Shown here piece by piece: positions 52,606 to 62,380 of a stretch of 64,000 nt of DNA. The stretch is from positions 57,354 to 121,353 of the forward strand of contig CAQPBJ010000003.1 of the NCBI GenBank assembly GCA_948852945.1, written 5' to 3'. The DNA comes from an uncultured Clostridia bacterium. GTDB taxonomy: Bacteria > Bacillota > Clostridia > TANB77 > CAG-508. Position numbers and translations under genes: made by a program. The number at the start of each line of letters is the position of its first letter. The first letter of the stretch is position 1. Under the pieces are notes generated by a model. The model saw only the letters and a program-made list of their open reading frames with translations. It did no database searches and was not told the origin of the DNA.

Positions 52606-54084
52606 ATGGAAAATTTGGATATATATAAGGATATTGCAAGTAGAACTGATGGAGATATATATGTAGGAGTGGTTGGTCCTGTTAGAACAGGTAAATCTAC
52701 ATTTATTAAGAAATTTATGGAGTTATTAGTTTTACCTAATATTGATAATGAATTTAAAAAAGAGAGAGCTATAGATGAGCTTCCTCAAAGTGCAGGTGGA
52801 AAAACAATAATGACAACAGAACCGAAATTTATTCCAAATGAGGCTGTTGAAATTACACTTGAAGATAATTTAAAGTTAAAGGCACGTATGGTAGATTGTG
52901 TTGGTTATTTAGTAAATAATGCAATTGGTTATTTAGAAGATGATATGCCTAGAATGGTTAAAACTCCATGGTCAGAGGAAGAGATGCCTTTTGAAAAAGC
53001 AGCTGAAATAGGAACTAAAAAAGTTATTGAAGAACATTCTAGTATTGCAATTTTAATTACAACAGATGGTTCAATTACTGGTATTCCAAGAGAAGACTAT
53101 GTTAGTCCAGAAGAAAGAGTGGCAAATGAACTTTCTGCTAAAGGAAAGCCTTTTGTTATTGTTTTAAATTCAGAGAATCCAGATAGTGAAGATTGTTTAA
53201 AATTAAGAGATGAGCTTGAAGAAAAATATAAAACAGCAGTTGTTCCTTTGAGTTGTAAAGATTTATCTTTAGATAATATTAATAATATTTTTTCTAAGAT
53301 TTTGTTTGAATTTCCAATTGAGCAAATTAATATTAAATTCCCAAGATGGATAGAAGGTTTGCAAGATACAAATAGTATAAAAAATGAGCTACATAAAGAG
53401 ATAAAAGAAGCTTTTTGTAATACAGTAAAATTAAAGGATGTAAGTAGTGATGTGAAAAAATTGCAACAGACTGAAATTATTACTAGAACAGATATTGAGA
53501 AAATCGACTTAGGAACAGGAAATGTTAATATAAATATTTCATTAAAAGAAGAATTATTTTATCAAGTACTTACTGAAATTACTGGTGAAGAAATTAATAA
53601 TGAAGGAAAATTATTTGCTAAAATTACTGAGTTTTCACAAATAAAAAAAGAGTATGATAAACTTCAATATGCACTTCATGAAGTAAGAGAAAAGGGATAT
53701 GGAATAGTTAATCCTACAGTTGATGATTTAATATTAGAAGAACCAGAGATTATTAAACAAGGATCAAAATTTGGTGTTAGATTAAAGGCTAAAGCTCCAT
53801 CACTTCATATGATTCAAATTAATACAGAAACTGAAATTGCTCCAATTGTAGGTAGTGAGAAACAGTCAGAAGAATTAGTTAATTATTTACTTTCTGAATT
53901 TGAAGGAGATAAAAAGAAAATTTGGGATTCAAATATTTTTGGAAAGAGTGTTCATGATTTAGTTAATGAAGGTTTACAAAACAAATTAGCTAGAATGCCT
54001 GAAGATGCTCAAGTCAAAATACAAGAAACGCTTCAAAGAATCGTTAATGAAGGAAGCGGAGGATTAATTTGTATTATTTTATAA
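52606..54084 (+). CDS. spoIVA: Stage IV sporulation protein A (coat morphogenetic ATPase)
   Basis: This 492-residue protein has the Walker A motif GPVRTGKS (residues 24-31), a switch-like VDCVGYLVNNAIGYLEDDMP, AILITTDGSITGIPREDY and the strongly conserved ending GSGGLICIIL. SpoIVA hydrolyses ATP to polymerise around the forespore, held there by SpoVM (43428). GGAGGG precedes the ATG. It would be expressed in the mother cell under SigE in known spore formers; I could not identify a convincing SigE promoter. Confidence 0.97.
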   Translation: MENLDIYKDIASRTDGDIYVGVVGPVRTGKSTFIKKFMELLVLPNIDNEFKKERAIDELPQSAGGKTIMTTEPKFIPNEAVEITLEDNLKLKARMVDCVGYLVNNAIGYLEDDMPRMVKTPWSEEEMPFEKAAEIGTKKVIEEHSSIAILITTDGSITGIPREDYVSPEERVANELSAKGKPFVIVLNSENPDSEDCLKLRDELEEKYKTAVVPLSCKDLSLDNINNIFSKILFEFPIEQINIKFPRWIEGLQDTNSIKNELHKEIKEAFCNTVKLKDVSSDVKKLQQTEIITRTDIEKIDLGTGNVNINISLKEELFYQVLTEITGEEINNEGKLFAKITEFSQIKKEYDKLQYALHEVREKGYGIVNPTVDDLILEEPEIIKQGSKFGVRLKAKAPSLHMIQINTETEIAPIVGSEKQSEELVNYLLSEFEGDKKKIWDSNIFGKSVHDLVNEGLQNKLARMPEDAQVKIQETLQRIVNEGSGGLICIIL

Positions 54085-54090
54085 AATCAA

Positions 54091-54127
54091 AAAGATGTAC
54101 TTTAAAATAAAGGTACATCTTTTTTTG
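54091..54127 (+). terminator. Terminator after spoIVA
   Basis: AAAGATGTAC pairs with GTACATCTTT and is followed by T. Confidence 0.8.
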
Positions 54128-54243
54128 TATTAAGTTGTCAGTGGAGACGTTCTTTTTTGATAACTATTTTCTTCTTAAGAGCTTGAGAATATTAGTGTTT
54201 TTTGATAAAATTAATAAGAGTTTTCAAGGGAAAGAATGTTAAT

Positions 54244-55602
54244 ATGGAAATAAAGAAAAATGAAATTTATGAAGTAGATATAATAGATAATGGTTATGAG
54301 GGAGAAGGTATTGCTAAAATTGATGGTTTTACTGTTTTTGTTCCTAATACTATAAAAGGTGAAAAAGTAAAAATAAAAATTTTAAAAGTTCTTTCTTCTC
54401 ATGCTTTTGCGAAGGTAGAAGATTTTATAGAAAAGTCAGAATATCGAGTAGATTTAGATTGTGATACATATAGTCAATGTGGCGGATGTGCTATGAGACA
54501 TATAAAATATGGAAAGACTTTAGAGATTAAAAAAAGTGCAGTCGAGTCTACATTAAAAAAACAAGGAATTGATGTTAAAGTTAATGATACTATAGGAATG
54601 GAAAATCCATATTTTTATAGAAATAAGTTGCAATATCCTTTGGGACTAAATAGTGAAGGAAATCCAATTATGGGTGTTTTTGCTCAAAGGTCTCATAGAG
54701 TTATTGAAACTAGTGAGTGTATGATTCAAAATAAAAGACTTCAAGAAGTTGCAAATGGTATTTTTAAGTTTATTAAAGAAAATAAAATACCTGTTTATAA
54801 TGAACAAAATAGAAGCGGACAGATACGTCATTTAGTTCTAAGAATTGGAATTAAAACAAAAGAAGTGATTGTTACAATTGTTTCAAATGAAGGTAAAATA
54901 AAATTAGAAAATGAATTAGTAGAATATATTACTAAAAAATTTGGAGATGTTAAAACAATTGTTAAGAATATAAATTCTCAAAATACTAATGTAATTTTAG
55001 GAAAGAAAAATATTGTTTTATATGGTGATGGATATATTCATGATGATATTTTAGGATTTAAATTTAAAATATCACCTATGTCTTTTTATCAAGTAAACCC
55101 AGTTCAAACTGAAAAATTATATTCAAAGGCGATTGAACTTGCTGATTTAAAAGGTGATGAAACTATTTTTGATTTATATTGTGGAATTGGAACTATAGGA
55201 ATTTGTGCTTCAAATAAAATTAAAAAATTATATGGAATTGAAACAGTTCCTGAAGCTATTGAAGATGCTAAGAAAAATGCTAGTTTAAATAATATAGAGA
55301 ATAGTGAATTTTTTGTTGGTGATGTTGAAAAAACTTTACCTGAATTTATAGAAAAAAATAATATTAAACCAGATGTTGTTTTTATTGATCCACCTCGAAA
55401 AGGTTGTGACAGTATAGCTATTCAAACTATAAAAAAGATTGCACCTGAGAAAATCGTGTATGTTAGTTGTAATCCAGCAACACTTAGCCGTGATTTGAAA
55501 ATGTTTCAAGATATGTATGAGATAAAAGAGATTACACCAGTGGATATGTTTCCTTTTACATCACATGTTGAATGTGTAGTAAATTTAATTTTAAAAAAAT
55601 AA
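54244..55602 (+). CDS. rlmD: 23S rRNA (uracil-5)-methyltransferase, TrmA/RlmD/RlmCD family
   Basis: This protein of about 452 residues has an N-terminal TRAM domain (NEIYEVDIIDNGYEGEGIAK). Iron-sulfur cysteines lie in CDTYSQCGGCAMRH, with a fourth in SECMIQNK. A C-terminal SAM domain has FDLYCGIGTIGICA, VFIDPPRKGCD and the catalytic cysteine in YVSCNPATLSRDL. It makes m5U in 23S rRNA; which uridine cannot be told. ATG 54244 matches the family N-terminus; the extended start at 54202 is less likely. Confidence 0.92.
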   Translation: MEIKKNEIYEVDIIDNGYEGEGIAKIDGFTVFVPNTIKGEKVKIKILKVLSSHAFAKVEDFIEKSEYRVDLDCDTYSQCGGCAMRHIKYGKTLEIKKSAVESTLKKQGIDVKVNDTIGMENPYFYRNKLQYPLGLNSEGNPIMGVFAQRSHRVIETSECMIQNKRLQEVANGIFKFIKENKIPVYNEQNRSGQIRHLVLRIGIKTKEVIVTIVSNEGKIKLENELVEYITKKFGDVKTIVKNINSQNTNVILGKKNIVLYGDGYIHDDILGFKFKISPMSFYQVNPVQTEKLYSKAIELADLKGDETIFDLYCGIGTIGICASNKIKKLYGIETVPEAIEDAKKNASLNNIENSEFFVGDVEKTLPEFIEKNNIKPDVVFIDPPRKGCDSIAIQTIKKIAPEKIVYVSCNPATLSRDLKMFQDMYEIKEITPVDMFPFTSHVECVVNLILKK

Positions 55603-55659
55603 TAGTAGTGTGAGTAATTTTATATTATAATAAATACAAATTAATTTTGGGAGAAAGTT

Positions 55660-58260
55660 TTGAGTAAAGAAGAAGTATTAAAATATATATCTGAAAATTA
55701 CGAATTACCCGAAGAAGGAATGCAATATTTAGATGATACTGAATTTTGTAAAGAAATATTGGGTATTGAACCATCATTAATGTTTGATTTACCTATAGAA
55801 ATACAAAAGAAAATGACATTAATAGATAGCAAGTATTTAGAAGAAGCAGATACAAATAGTTTATATGAAGATAAAGAATTTTTAAGAGAATTAATAGATA
55901 GTGATAATGATGTTTTATTGCAATTGAGAGGATATCCTATAGAGGATGAGTACATTAAAAACTTATCTATAGAATATATAAAGGGAGAAAGAATACCAAC
56001 TAAAGGTTCTAAACTAGAAAAGATGAATACTAGAAAAATGTATTTAGCATCTACAAAACAAGTACGAGAAGATCATGATTTAGCTTTATATTTACTTTCT
56101 CAAGATATAAATTATCTTCCTGATATAAAAGATTCTAGTATAAGTGAAAATCCACAATATATAGCCCAATATATAAAGAAAAATCCACATAGATTTGCTA
56201 GTTATTCAGATAAAATTTCAAGTAGTTTAACACAAGAATTAGTTGAAACAGTTTTAAAATATGATTTTCAAAATTATAAGTTAATAGATGAAAACAATCC
56301 TTTGATGGAACAATTTTATAAATCAATAGCTAGAATTAGAGAAATTAGGCCAGAGTTGAAAATGGATAATCCTAATTTAAGATATGAATTATTATGTGAT
56401 CCAGATTTTATAAATATGGACATTAATATTGTTAATAGTTTATTAGAATATGATACAGGAAATGTAGATAAGATTATTGAAATTAAAAATAATGGTAATT
56501 TTAAATATTTACTTGATTATATTGAGAAATATAAAAGCTTATATGGAAATAGTCTAGAAAATATTCAAAATGCAATTTCTTCTTTTGAGTCGGTTGAACA
56601 ATTATTAGTAGATACAAATAATTTTGAAGGCATTTCAATTGATGATCCAAGAATAAAAACAATTATTGCGACAGGTAATAAATTTGGAATAAATAGTTTA
56701 GAAGATTTATCAAAATATGATGAAAAAGTTAAAGCTTATTATACTAGTAAAATACAAGAAGCAACAGAGATAGAAGACATAAGAAAAATATACTCAGAAA
56801 TGCTTTTTAATGCAACTAGTGAAGAGTTAGAAAGTTTTGATGAGCAATATTGTAATCATAATATTAATGAAGTGGAAGCATATTCAAAAGAAAAACAAAT
56901 TGAAAATCCTATTGATGAAGAATTCAAAAAAAGAAAAAAATTATATGATGCTTTAAAAGATGTTCAAGATATAGATGAATTAAAAAAATATTTTGATACA
57001 ATGCCTTTAACAATTTGCGATATAGAAGAAACTCAGAAAAAAATTTCTAGTATGTATTCAAAAGGATATAATGCTGAAATGCTTGATTTAACAGATGATA
57101 GCTTAGAACATGAAGATTATCAAGGAATAGATGTAATAAAATTAAATGGTCAGAGTTTCAACCTTTTTATACATAGAATTTTTAATTTTGATTTTAATAT
57201 GAGTAGTATTGCAAATGAAATAATTGAGAATCCGCATCAATGGAATTTAACAGAAGGAAGTAATACTATTTCAACTACTCTTATTACTGATAAAAAAATA
57301 GCTGCTTTATTTAGACCCTTACAAGAAAGCAGTTCTACAACATTACTTAAATTCGATAAAAAAGAAAAAGAAGATGAATATACAAGACATGTTGTGGAAG
57401 AATCAAGGAAAATACTTGAGGGAAAAAAATTAAAGCCTATAGATGAAAATGCAGTTTTTTATGGTTTTACAGAAACTTTATCTGATGGAATTATAAAGAT
57501 GGATTCTAGTGACATGATGGTTGAACATGGAAAAGGACATTTAGAAACTAATACAAGTCGTTGTAGAATGAGATCTTCTGAAGATTTAGCATATTGGACA
57601 AGTGCAGATTATTGGAATGAGATTGTTCAAAAAAGAAAAGAAAATGATATAAGCAAAGCAGAAGAATTAAGACAGCAGAGGGGAACAGATAGAATACAAC
57701 CATCTTGTATAATTTGTTTTGATGAGAAAATAAATGAACAATCATTATTAGCTGCAAGAACTCATAATATTCCAATAGTAATGATAGATAGACAAGCGTA
57801 TTTAGATATTAATAATCAAAAATTAGAAGCGGCCAAAAGTGAGTTTTCGAAATCTTTATCAGAGGAAAGTTTAAGAGAAATATTTTATAGACAACCATAT
57901 TATAAAATTGTTCAAGATATGCCTAATTTGATAAATGATATTAATAGTAATGGTGAAGTATCTTCAGAAGATAAAAAAATGAGTTTGCAGTATTTAGCAT
58001 ATTTAGGGCAACATTTTATAGAACAGTCAAGTGGATATATAATAGATGTTCCTGTTGAAGAATATAATGAAAAAATGCAACAATATATACAAGATATAGA
58101 TAGACAATTACAAGGAAATGAGCAGACTTTAGTTACTATGGAAGATATGAAATCAGCATATACTGAAATATCTGCAAGTGATAGAAAAAGAAGATATGAT
58201 GCAATAAAAAGTGATATTAGAGAGCTTAGTACAAAAGAAGGTGAGATAGTACATGAATAA
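55660..58260 (+). CDS. Large protein of unknown function
   Basis: This 866-residue protein starts at TTG after GGGAG. No signal peptide or membrane helix is seen. The first ~450 residues are acidic, helix-rich and repetitive in style (YELPEEGMQYLDD, FLRELIDSDNDVLLQL). The C-terminal half looks globular and conserved, with AVFYGFTETLSDGIIKMDSSD, NTSRCRMRSSEDLAYWTSAD, RIQPSCIICFDEKINEQ and NIPIVMIDRQAYL. I do not recognise the family. It is translationally coupled (8-base overlap) to the next gene, so the two probably work together. Confidence 0.7.
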   Translation: MSKEEVLKYISENYELPEEGMQYLDDTEFCKEILGIEPSLMFDLPIEIQKKMTLIDSKYLEEADTNSLYEDKEFLRELIDSDNDVLLQLRGYPIEDEYIKNLSIEYIKGERIPTKGSKLEKMNTRKMYLASTKQVREDHDLALYLLSQDINYLPDIKDSSISENPQYIAQYIKKNPHRFASYSDKISSSLTQELVETVLKYDFQNYKLIDENNPLMEQFYKSIARIREIRPELKMDNPNLRYELLCDPDFINMDINIVNSLLEYDTGNVDKIIEIKNNGNFKYLLDYIEKYKSLYGNSLENIQNAISSFESVEQLLVDTNNFEGISIDDPRIKTIIATGNKFGINSLEDLSKYDEKVKAYYTSKIQEATEIEDIRKIYSEMLFNATSEELESFDEQYCNHNINEVEAYSKEKQIENPIDEEFKKRKKLYDALKDVQDIDELKKYFDTMPLTICDIEETQKKISSMYSKGYNAEMLDLTDDSLEHEDYQGIDVIKLNGQSFNLFIHRIFNFDFNMSSIANEIIENPHQWNLTEGSNTISTTLITDKKIAALFRPLQESSSTTLLKFDKKEKEDEYTRHVVEESRKILEGKKLKPIDENAVFYGFTETLSDGIIKMDSSDMMVEHGKGHLETNTSRCRMRSSEDLAYWTSADYWNEIVQKRKENDISKAEELRQQRGTDRIQPSCIICFDEKINEQSLLAARTHNIPIVMIDRQAYLDINNQKLEAAKSEFSKSLSEESLREIFYRQPYYKIVQDMPNLINDINSNGEVSSEDKKMSLQYLAYLGQHFIEQSSGYIIDVPVEEYNEKMQQYIQDIDRQLQGNEQTLVTMEDMKSAYTEISASDRKRRYDAIKSDIRELSTKEGEIVHE

Positions 58261-58711
58261 TGTAAATTCAGAAGTATATATGGATATTAGTATAATAATA
58301 GGTATGATGCCAAATGAGATGAGAAATAGAATTAGTAAGGGGTTTATAAATTTTGTTGAAAGCAATAAAGCTAATAATTATGTATCAAATATAAATCCAC
58401 AGATACCATTAAAAGAGCAGAATATCAGAAAAGAAACTAAAGAAATGCTTGGGATTATTTATAGAGATTATTTATGTGATGAAGAAGAGAGAGTTAATTT
58501 ACTAGAAAAAGAGAAAAAAGAATTATTAGAATTGGAAGCTCAGAAGCGAGAAAAGTATGATCCAGATAATATTTTCAAGAAAAATGATATAAAGGAAAAT
58601 ATAAATGAAGATATTGTTACAAATGAAGTTGCAATGATAGAATACAAAGAGAAAGAATCAATTATAACAAAGATTATAAATAAAATTAAAAGTTTTTTAC
58701 ATATATATTGA
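58253..58711 (+). CDS. Protein of unknown function coupled to the 866-residue protein
   Basis: This 152-residue soluble protein starts [20 protein letters not shown], then [16 protein letters not shown] and [20 protein letters not shown], followed by a charged coiled-coil-like stretch and a basic, amphipathic C-terminal helix ([16 protein letters not shown]). The N-terminal half resembles small helical proteins seen in gut Clostridia, without known function. The ATG overlaps the preceding stop by 8 bases. Confidence 0.65.
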   Translation: MNNVNSEVYMDISIIIGMMPNEMRNRISKGFINFVESNKANNYVSNINPQIPLKEQNIRKETKEMLGIIYRDYLCDEEERVNLLEKEKKELLELEAQKREKYDPDNIFKKNDIKENINEDIVTNEVAMIEYKEKESIITKIINKIKSFLHIY

Positions 58712-58736
58712 TAGTATAAAAAGAAAGAGTAAGTTT

Positions 58737-59117
58737 ATGGAAAAAATTTATGTAGGACATTCTAAAAAAATTAATTATAAAGAAAGATTATACAAAGTAA
58801 TCAGGGAATGTGATGAATTGAAAAAATATGAGGTGGTTCTGCCACATGAGTTTGACGAGTTTTCATCTAATACTAGGGACTTTTATAATAGTTTAGATTT
58901 ATTTATAGCAGATGTAAGTATTGCAGGAACTGGATTAGGAATTGAACTTGGATGGGCATATGATGATAATGTTCCAGTATATTTTATATATGAAAAAGGT
59001 TCAAAAGTTGGTAATTCGGTTAAATGTATATCAGGTAAATTTTATGAGTATGCAGATGATGAATCTCTATGTAGTGTATTATTAGAAATTATAAATGATT
59101 GGAATAAGAAAAGATGA
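58737..59117 (+). CDS. Nucleoside 2-deoxyribosyltransferase-like protein
   Basis: This 126-residue protein opens [20 protein letters not shown] and carries [21 protein letters not shown], the signature of the nucleoside 2-deoxyribosyltransferase-like fold (DUF4406/NDT-like), with the conserved Glu in the ELGWA helix. Members cleave or exchange N-glycosidic bonds of nucleosides or nucleotides; the substrate here is unknown. It overlaps the next gene by 4 bases (ATGA). Confidence 0.75.
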   Translation: MEKIYVGHSKKINYKERLYKVIRECDELKKYEVVLPHEFDEFSSNTRDFYNSLDLFIADVSIAGTGLGIELGWAYDDNVPVYFIYEKGSKVGNSVKCISGKFYEYADDESLCSVLLEIINDWNKKR

Positions 59118-59530
59118 AAGAGAAAATATTAGTGAGTAGTTGCTTGTTAGGACTTAATTGCAAATATGATGGTGGTAATAATGCTTCAAAAGAAGTAGAT
59201 GAATTTTTAAAAGATTATGAAGTGATTCCTATTTGTCCAGAAATTATGGGTGGACTAGCAACTCCACGTGTTGCAGCTGCTAGATGTGGTGATAAAGTGA
59301 TTACTAAAGATGGAAAAGATGTTACTGAGCAATATTTTAAAGGTGCAGAAGAAAGTCTTTTTTTAGCTAAAAAGTATGATGTTAAAAAAGCGTTATTGAA
59401 ATTAAGAAGTCCATCTTGTGGAAGCGGTAAAATTTATGATAGTACATTTACTAATACACTAATTGATGGAAATGGTGTAACAGCTGAATTACTAAAACAA
59501 AATGGGATAGAAATAATAACTATAAAATAA
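59114..59530 (+). CDS. DUF523 protein (TudS-like)
   Basis: This 138-residue protein shows [38 protein letters not shown] and [14 protein letters not shown], the complete DUF523 cysteine set. A characterised member, TudS, uses a [4Fe-4S] cluster held by such cysteines to desulfurise 2-thiouracil. The same activity here is an inference. Translational coupling to a nucleoside deoxyribosyltransferase-like gene would suit a role in nucleobase salvage or detoxification. Confidence 0.85.
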   Translation: MKEKILVSSCLLGLNCKYDGGNNASKEVDEFLKDYEVIPICPEIMGGLATPRVAAARCGDKVITKDGKDVTEQYFKGAEESLFLAKKYDVKKALLKLRSPSCGSGKIYDSTFTNTLIDGNGVTAELLKQNGIEIITIK

Positions 59531-59543
59531 TTTAAAAATAATA

Positions 59544-59572
59544 TTGAGAAATGTAAAAAAATGTAGTAATAT
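59544..59572 (+). promoter_or_regulatory. Promoter for the folate operon
   Basis: TTGAGA (59544-59549), a 17-base spacer and TAATAT (59567-59572), ending a few bases before the riboswitch. Confidence 0.6.
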
Positions 59573-59583
59573 AAGAATACTTA

Positions 59584-59678
59584 AATAGAGTAGGAAATAA
59601 ATAGTTAAGACTCAATAGACGGGAAGTTGTTATTGAGGCAAAACGAAAGTTGCTTATTTATTTTCGCATTCCGCTATC
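59584..59678 (+). promoter_or_regulatory. Tetrahydrofolate (THF) riboswitch
   Basis: The conserved features of the THF-I aptamer are present in order: ATAGAGTAGG at the 5' side, stem AAATAAATA/TTATTTATTT, GTTAAG, stem CTCAATA/TATTGAG with loop GACGGGAAGTTGT, a small CAAAACGAAAGTTG hairpin, and the 3' signature CGCATTCCGCTAT closing on ATAG. It sits upstream of folT. The downstream leader contains TCTTCTTT, which can pair with the AAAGAAGG next to the folT ribosome binding site, suggesting translational control. Confidence 0.85.
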
Positions 59679-59752
59679 AAAGTTTTTTTAAAGAGGATTA
59701 TTATATCTTCTTTCTTTGTAGTGTGAAAACTCTAAAGAAGGGAGATTTTTTT

Positions 59753-60283
59753 ATGTCAAAAATTAAGAAAAGTGTATTAGCTGCAATGTTACTTGCAGTA
59801 TTCATAGTATTTAATAGGTTTGTTTCAATAAAAACAGAAATATTAATTATAAGTTTTACATTTATTCCAATGATGATGTCAGCAATTTGGCTAGGACCAG
59901 TATATAGTACAGTAGTTGCATTATTAGGAGATTTTATTGGAGCAATTTTATTTCCATTTGGACCATATTTCCCAGGATTTACAGTAAGTAATGCGCTTTC
60001 AGGTTTAATATATGGATTATTTTTATATAATAAAGGAAATGAAATGAGTAACAAAAAGTTAGTTGTTATGCTTATTATTAGTAGTGTATTACAATTAGTT
60101 GTAGTAAATATTTTTATAACTTCTTTATGGATTCATATGTTATATGGAAAAGCTTATTTAGCTATTATGGCAGGTAGAACTGTTACACAACTTGTAATGA
60201 TTCCTATACATGTTGTATCAATTTATATGTTAGAAAAATTTTCTAGACCATATATGAAAAAATATTTGTATGAGGAGAAATAA
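59753..60283 (+). CDS. folT: Folate ECF transporter S component
   Basis: This substrate-binding membrane protein of about 176 residues has six helices. Seen: VLAAMLLAVFIVFNRFVSIKT, ISFTFIPMMMSAIWLGPVYS and GDFIGAILFPFGPYFPGFT, as in FolT proteins. ATG 59753 follows AAGGGAGA. The longer upstream open frame runs through the riboswitch and is not coding. It captures folates for the EcfA/EcfT module encoded 1.3 kb downstream. Confidence 0.9.
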   Translation: MSKIKKSVLAAMLLAVFIVFNRFVSIKTEILIISFTFIPMMMSAIWLGPVYSTVVALLGDFIGAILFPFGPYFPGFTVSNALSGLIYGLFLYNKGNEMSNKKLVVMLIISSVLQLVVVNIFITSLWIHMLYGKAYLAIMAGRTVTQLVMIPIHVVSIYMLEKFSRPYMKKYLYEEK

Positions 60284-60285
60284 AT

Positions 60286-61572
60286 ATGGATGTAGAAAAA
60301 TACTTATCAAAGTTTTATAAAACTACAGAAAATCCTACGTTAGATGCTATGGAATTTTTTATGGAGGAGTTTAATCATCCAGAACAAAAATTAAAATTTA
60401 TACATATAGCTGGTACTAATGGAAAAGGTAGTTGTACTGAAATGCTTACCAATATATTAATAAAATCAGGTTATAAAGTGGGAAAGTTTATGAGTCCTCA
60501 TTTAGTAAAATCAACTGAAAGAATGAGCGTTCAAAATAGTGATATAACTTATGAAGAAATGGGAAATTTAATAAAAAGAATAGAGCCTAAAATCGAAAAA
60601 TACCAGAAAAAAGCTAAAAGAAAAGTTACTTTATTTGAACTAGAAACAACAATGGCTATGATATATTTTGCTGAAAATAATTGTGATTTAGTAGTATTAG
60701 AAACTGGCCTTGGTGGTTTATATGATTGTACAAATATTGTAAATCCACTTATTTCAGTTATTACTAGTATTGGATATGACCATATGAAAGTTCTTGGAAA
60801 TACTTTAGTAGAAATTGCTGAGCAAAAAGCAGGAATAATAAAAGAAAACTCTGATACAGTATTTGCCTTATCTGATGAAAAAGATGTTAATGAAAAAATA
60901 GAGCAAACATGTATAGACAAGTATAATAAATTGCATACAGTAAAAAAAGAAGATATTAAAAATTACGAATATAATCAAAAATATCAAAAGTTTGATTATA
61001 AAGATTATAAAGGGATTATTATTAATTTAAAAGGTGAAAAACAAATTATAAATGCTAGTATCTGTATAGAATGTGTACAAATATTAAGAAATAAATTTTA
61101 TGAGATTTCAGATGAAGCGTTGCGAAGCGGATTAAATACAGTAATACATAAAGGAAGATTTGAGGTAGTAAATCAAAAACCTTTAATGATTTTTGATGGG
61201 GCTCATAACAAGCCAGCAATAGAAAATTTTATACATAGTGTTGATATGTATTATAAAGATGCTAGTAAAGTGTATATTATTTCTATATTGAATTCTAAAG
61301 ATTATGATATGATTTTAAAAAATCTTTTGAAAGATGAGAAGTCAGTTTTTATATTTACTGATGGAAATAACAAAGAATCTTATGTAGCAAAAGAAGAATT
61401 GTTAAAAACTGCAAAAAAATATACTAAAAATAGTAATTTATATACATATGAATTAGAAGAGGCAATTGATTTTGTATGCGAAAATTATGAAGAAGATGTA
61501 GTATTTTTTGTAGGAAGTTTTTATATATATGGAACAGTTCAAATGTTGTTAAAGGAAGAGAAAGATGATTAA
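60286..61572 (+). CDS. folC: Folylpolyglutamate synthase
   Basis: This 428-residue Mur-ligase-fold enzyme adds glutamates to folate so that it is retained in the cell. Seen: HIAGTNGKGSCTEMLTNIL (P-loop), KFMSPHLVKSTERM, VLETGLGGLYDCTNIV, SIGYDHMKVLGNTL (with the metal/active-site His) and FDGAHNKPAIENF. It starts 2 bases after folT and overlaps ecfA by 8 bases, placing trapping of folate between its uptake genes under the same riboswitch. Confidence 0.94.
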   Translation: MDVEKYLSKFYKTTENPTLDAMEFFMEEFNHPEQKLKFIHIAGTNGKGSCTEMLTNILIKSGYKVGKFMSPHLVKSTERMSVQNSDITYEEMGNLIKRIEPKIEKYQKKAKRKVTLFELETTMAMIYFAENNCDLVVLETGLGGLYDCTNIVNPLISVITSIGYDHMKVLGNTLVEIAEQKAGIIKENSDTVFALSDEKDVNEKIEQTCIDKYNKLHTVKKEDIKNYEYNQKYQKFDYKDYKGIIINLKGEKQIINASICIECVQILRNKFYEISDEALRSGLNTVIHKGRFEVVNQKPLMIFDGAHNKPAIENFIHSVDMYYKDASKVYIISILNSKDYDMILKNLLKDEKSVFIFTDGNNKESYVAKEELLKTAKKYTKNSNLYTYELEEAIDFVCENYEEDVVFFVGSFYIYGTVQMLLKEEKDD

Positions 61573-62380
61573 AATTGAAGATGTAAGCTTTAGATATAAG
61601 AATAGTGAAAATGTTTTAGAAAATATAAATTTAGAGATTAATGAAGGTGAATTTATTAGTATTGTTGGAAAAAATGGTACTGGTAAATCAACTATTCTTA
61701 ATTTGCTTGCTGGTCTTATGAAACCGACTAAAGGAAAAATTTTTGTAGATGATATAGATACAAAATCTAAAAAAGATTTTATAGATTTAAGAAAGAAGCT
61801 TGGAATAGTTTTTCAAAATCCAGATAATCAAATATTATTTCCAAGAGTGTATGAAGATATAGAATTTGGATTAAAAAATTTAGACATAGATGATAGAGAA
61901 AAAAGAATTGAAGAAGCATTAAAAACTGTAAATATGTTAGCGTTTAAGAATAGCGATACATATGAATTATCTTTAGGACAAAAACAAAGAATTAATATAG
62001 CAAGTATGTTAGCAGTTAAACCTAAATATATAATTTTAGATGAACCAACAACAATGATAGATTCAAAAGAAAAAGAGAATATTTATAAGTGTTTGAGAAA
62101 CTTAAAAGAAAGTGGAAATACAATTATTTTTGTAACAAATAATGTTGACGAAATCTTATTATCAGATAAAATAATGATTTTAGAAGAGAAGAAAATAAAG
62201 CATATATTTAATAAATCTGAAATTTTAGATAATGTGGAATTATTAGAAAAATCAGAAATTAAAATACCAGATATAATACAAATTCTTTTAAAATTAAAAG
62301 AAATAGGAATAGATATAAATTTAAAAGAATGGACATTTTCAGAAATGATAGATGAGATTGTACAGGTATACAAAAAATGA
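61565..62380 (+). CDS. ecfA: ECF transporter ATPase
   Basis: This 271-residue ABC ATPase has Walker A GKNGTGKST, Q-loop FQNPDNQILFPRVYEDIEFG (typical of ECF ATPases), signature LSLGQKQRINIAS, Walker B YIILDEPTTM and the H-loop position occupied by TNNVDE (Asn instead of His). Most ECF modules have two ATPases; only one is encoded here, so it may form a homodimer or pair with one encoded elsewhere. It overlaps ecfT by 4 bases. Confidence 0.9.
   Translation: MIKIEDVSFRYKNSENVLENINLEINEGEFISIVGKNGTGKSTILNLLAGLMKPTKGKIFVDDIDTKSKKDFIDLRKKLGIVFQNPDNQILFPRVYEDIEFGLKNLDIDDREKRIEEALKTVNMLAFKNSDTYELSLGQKQRINIASMLAVKPKYIILDEPTTMIDSKEKENIYKCLRNLKESGNTIIFVTNNVDEILLSDKIMILEEKKIKHIFNKSEILDNVELLEKSEIKIPDIIQILLKLKEIGIDINLKEWTFSEMIDEIVQVYKK

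Noticed and set aside
59627..59752. Extended N-terminus of folT
   Set aside because: The extension runs through the THF riboswitch, and a good ribosome binding site precedes ATG 59753.
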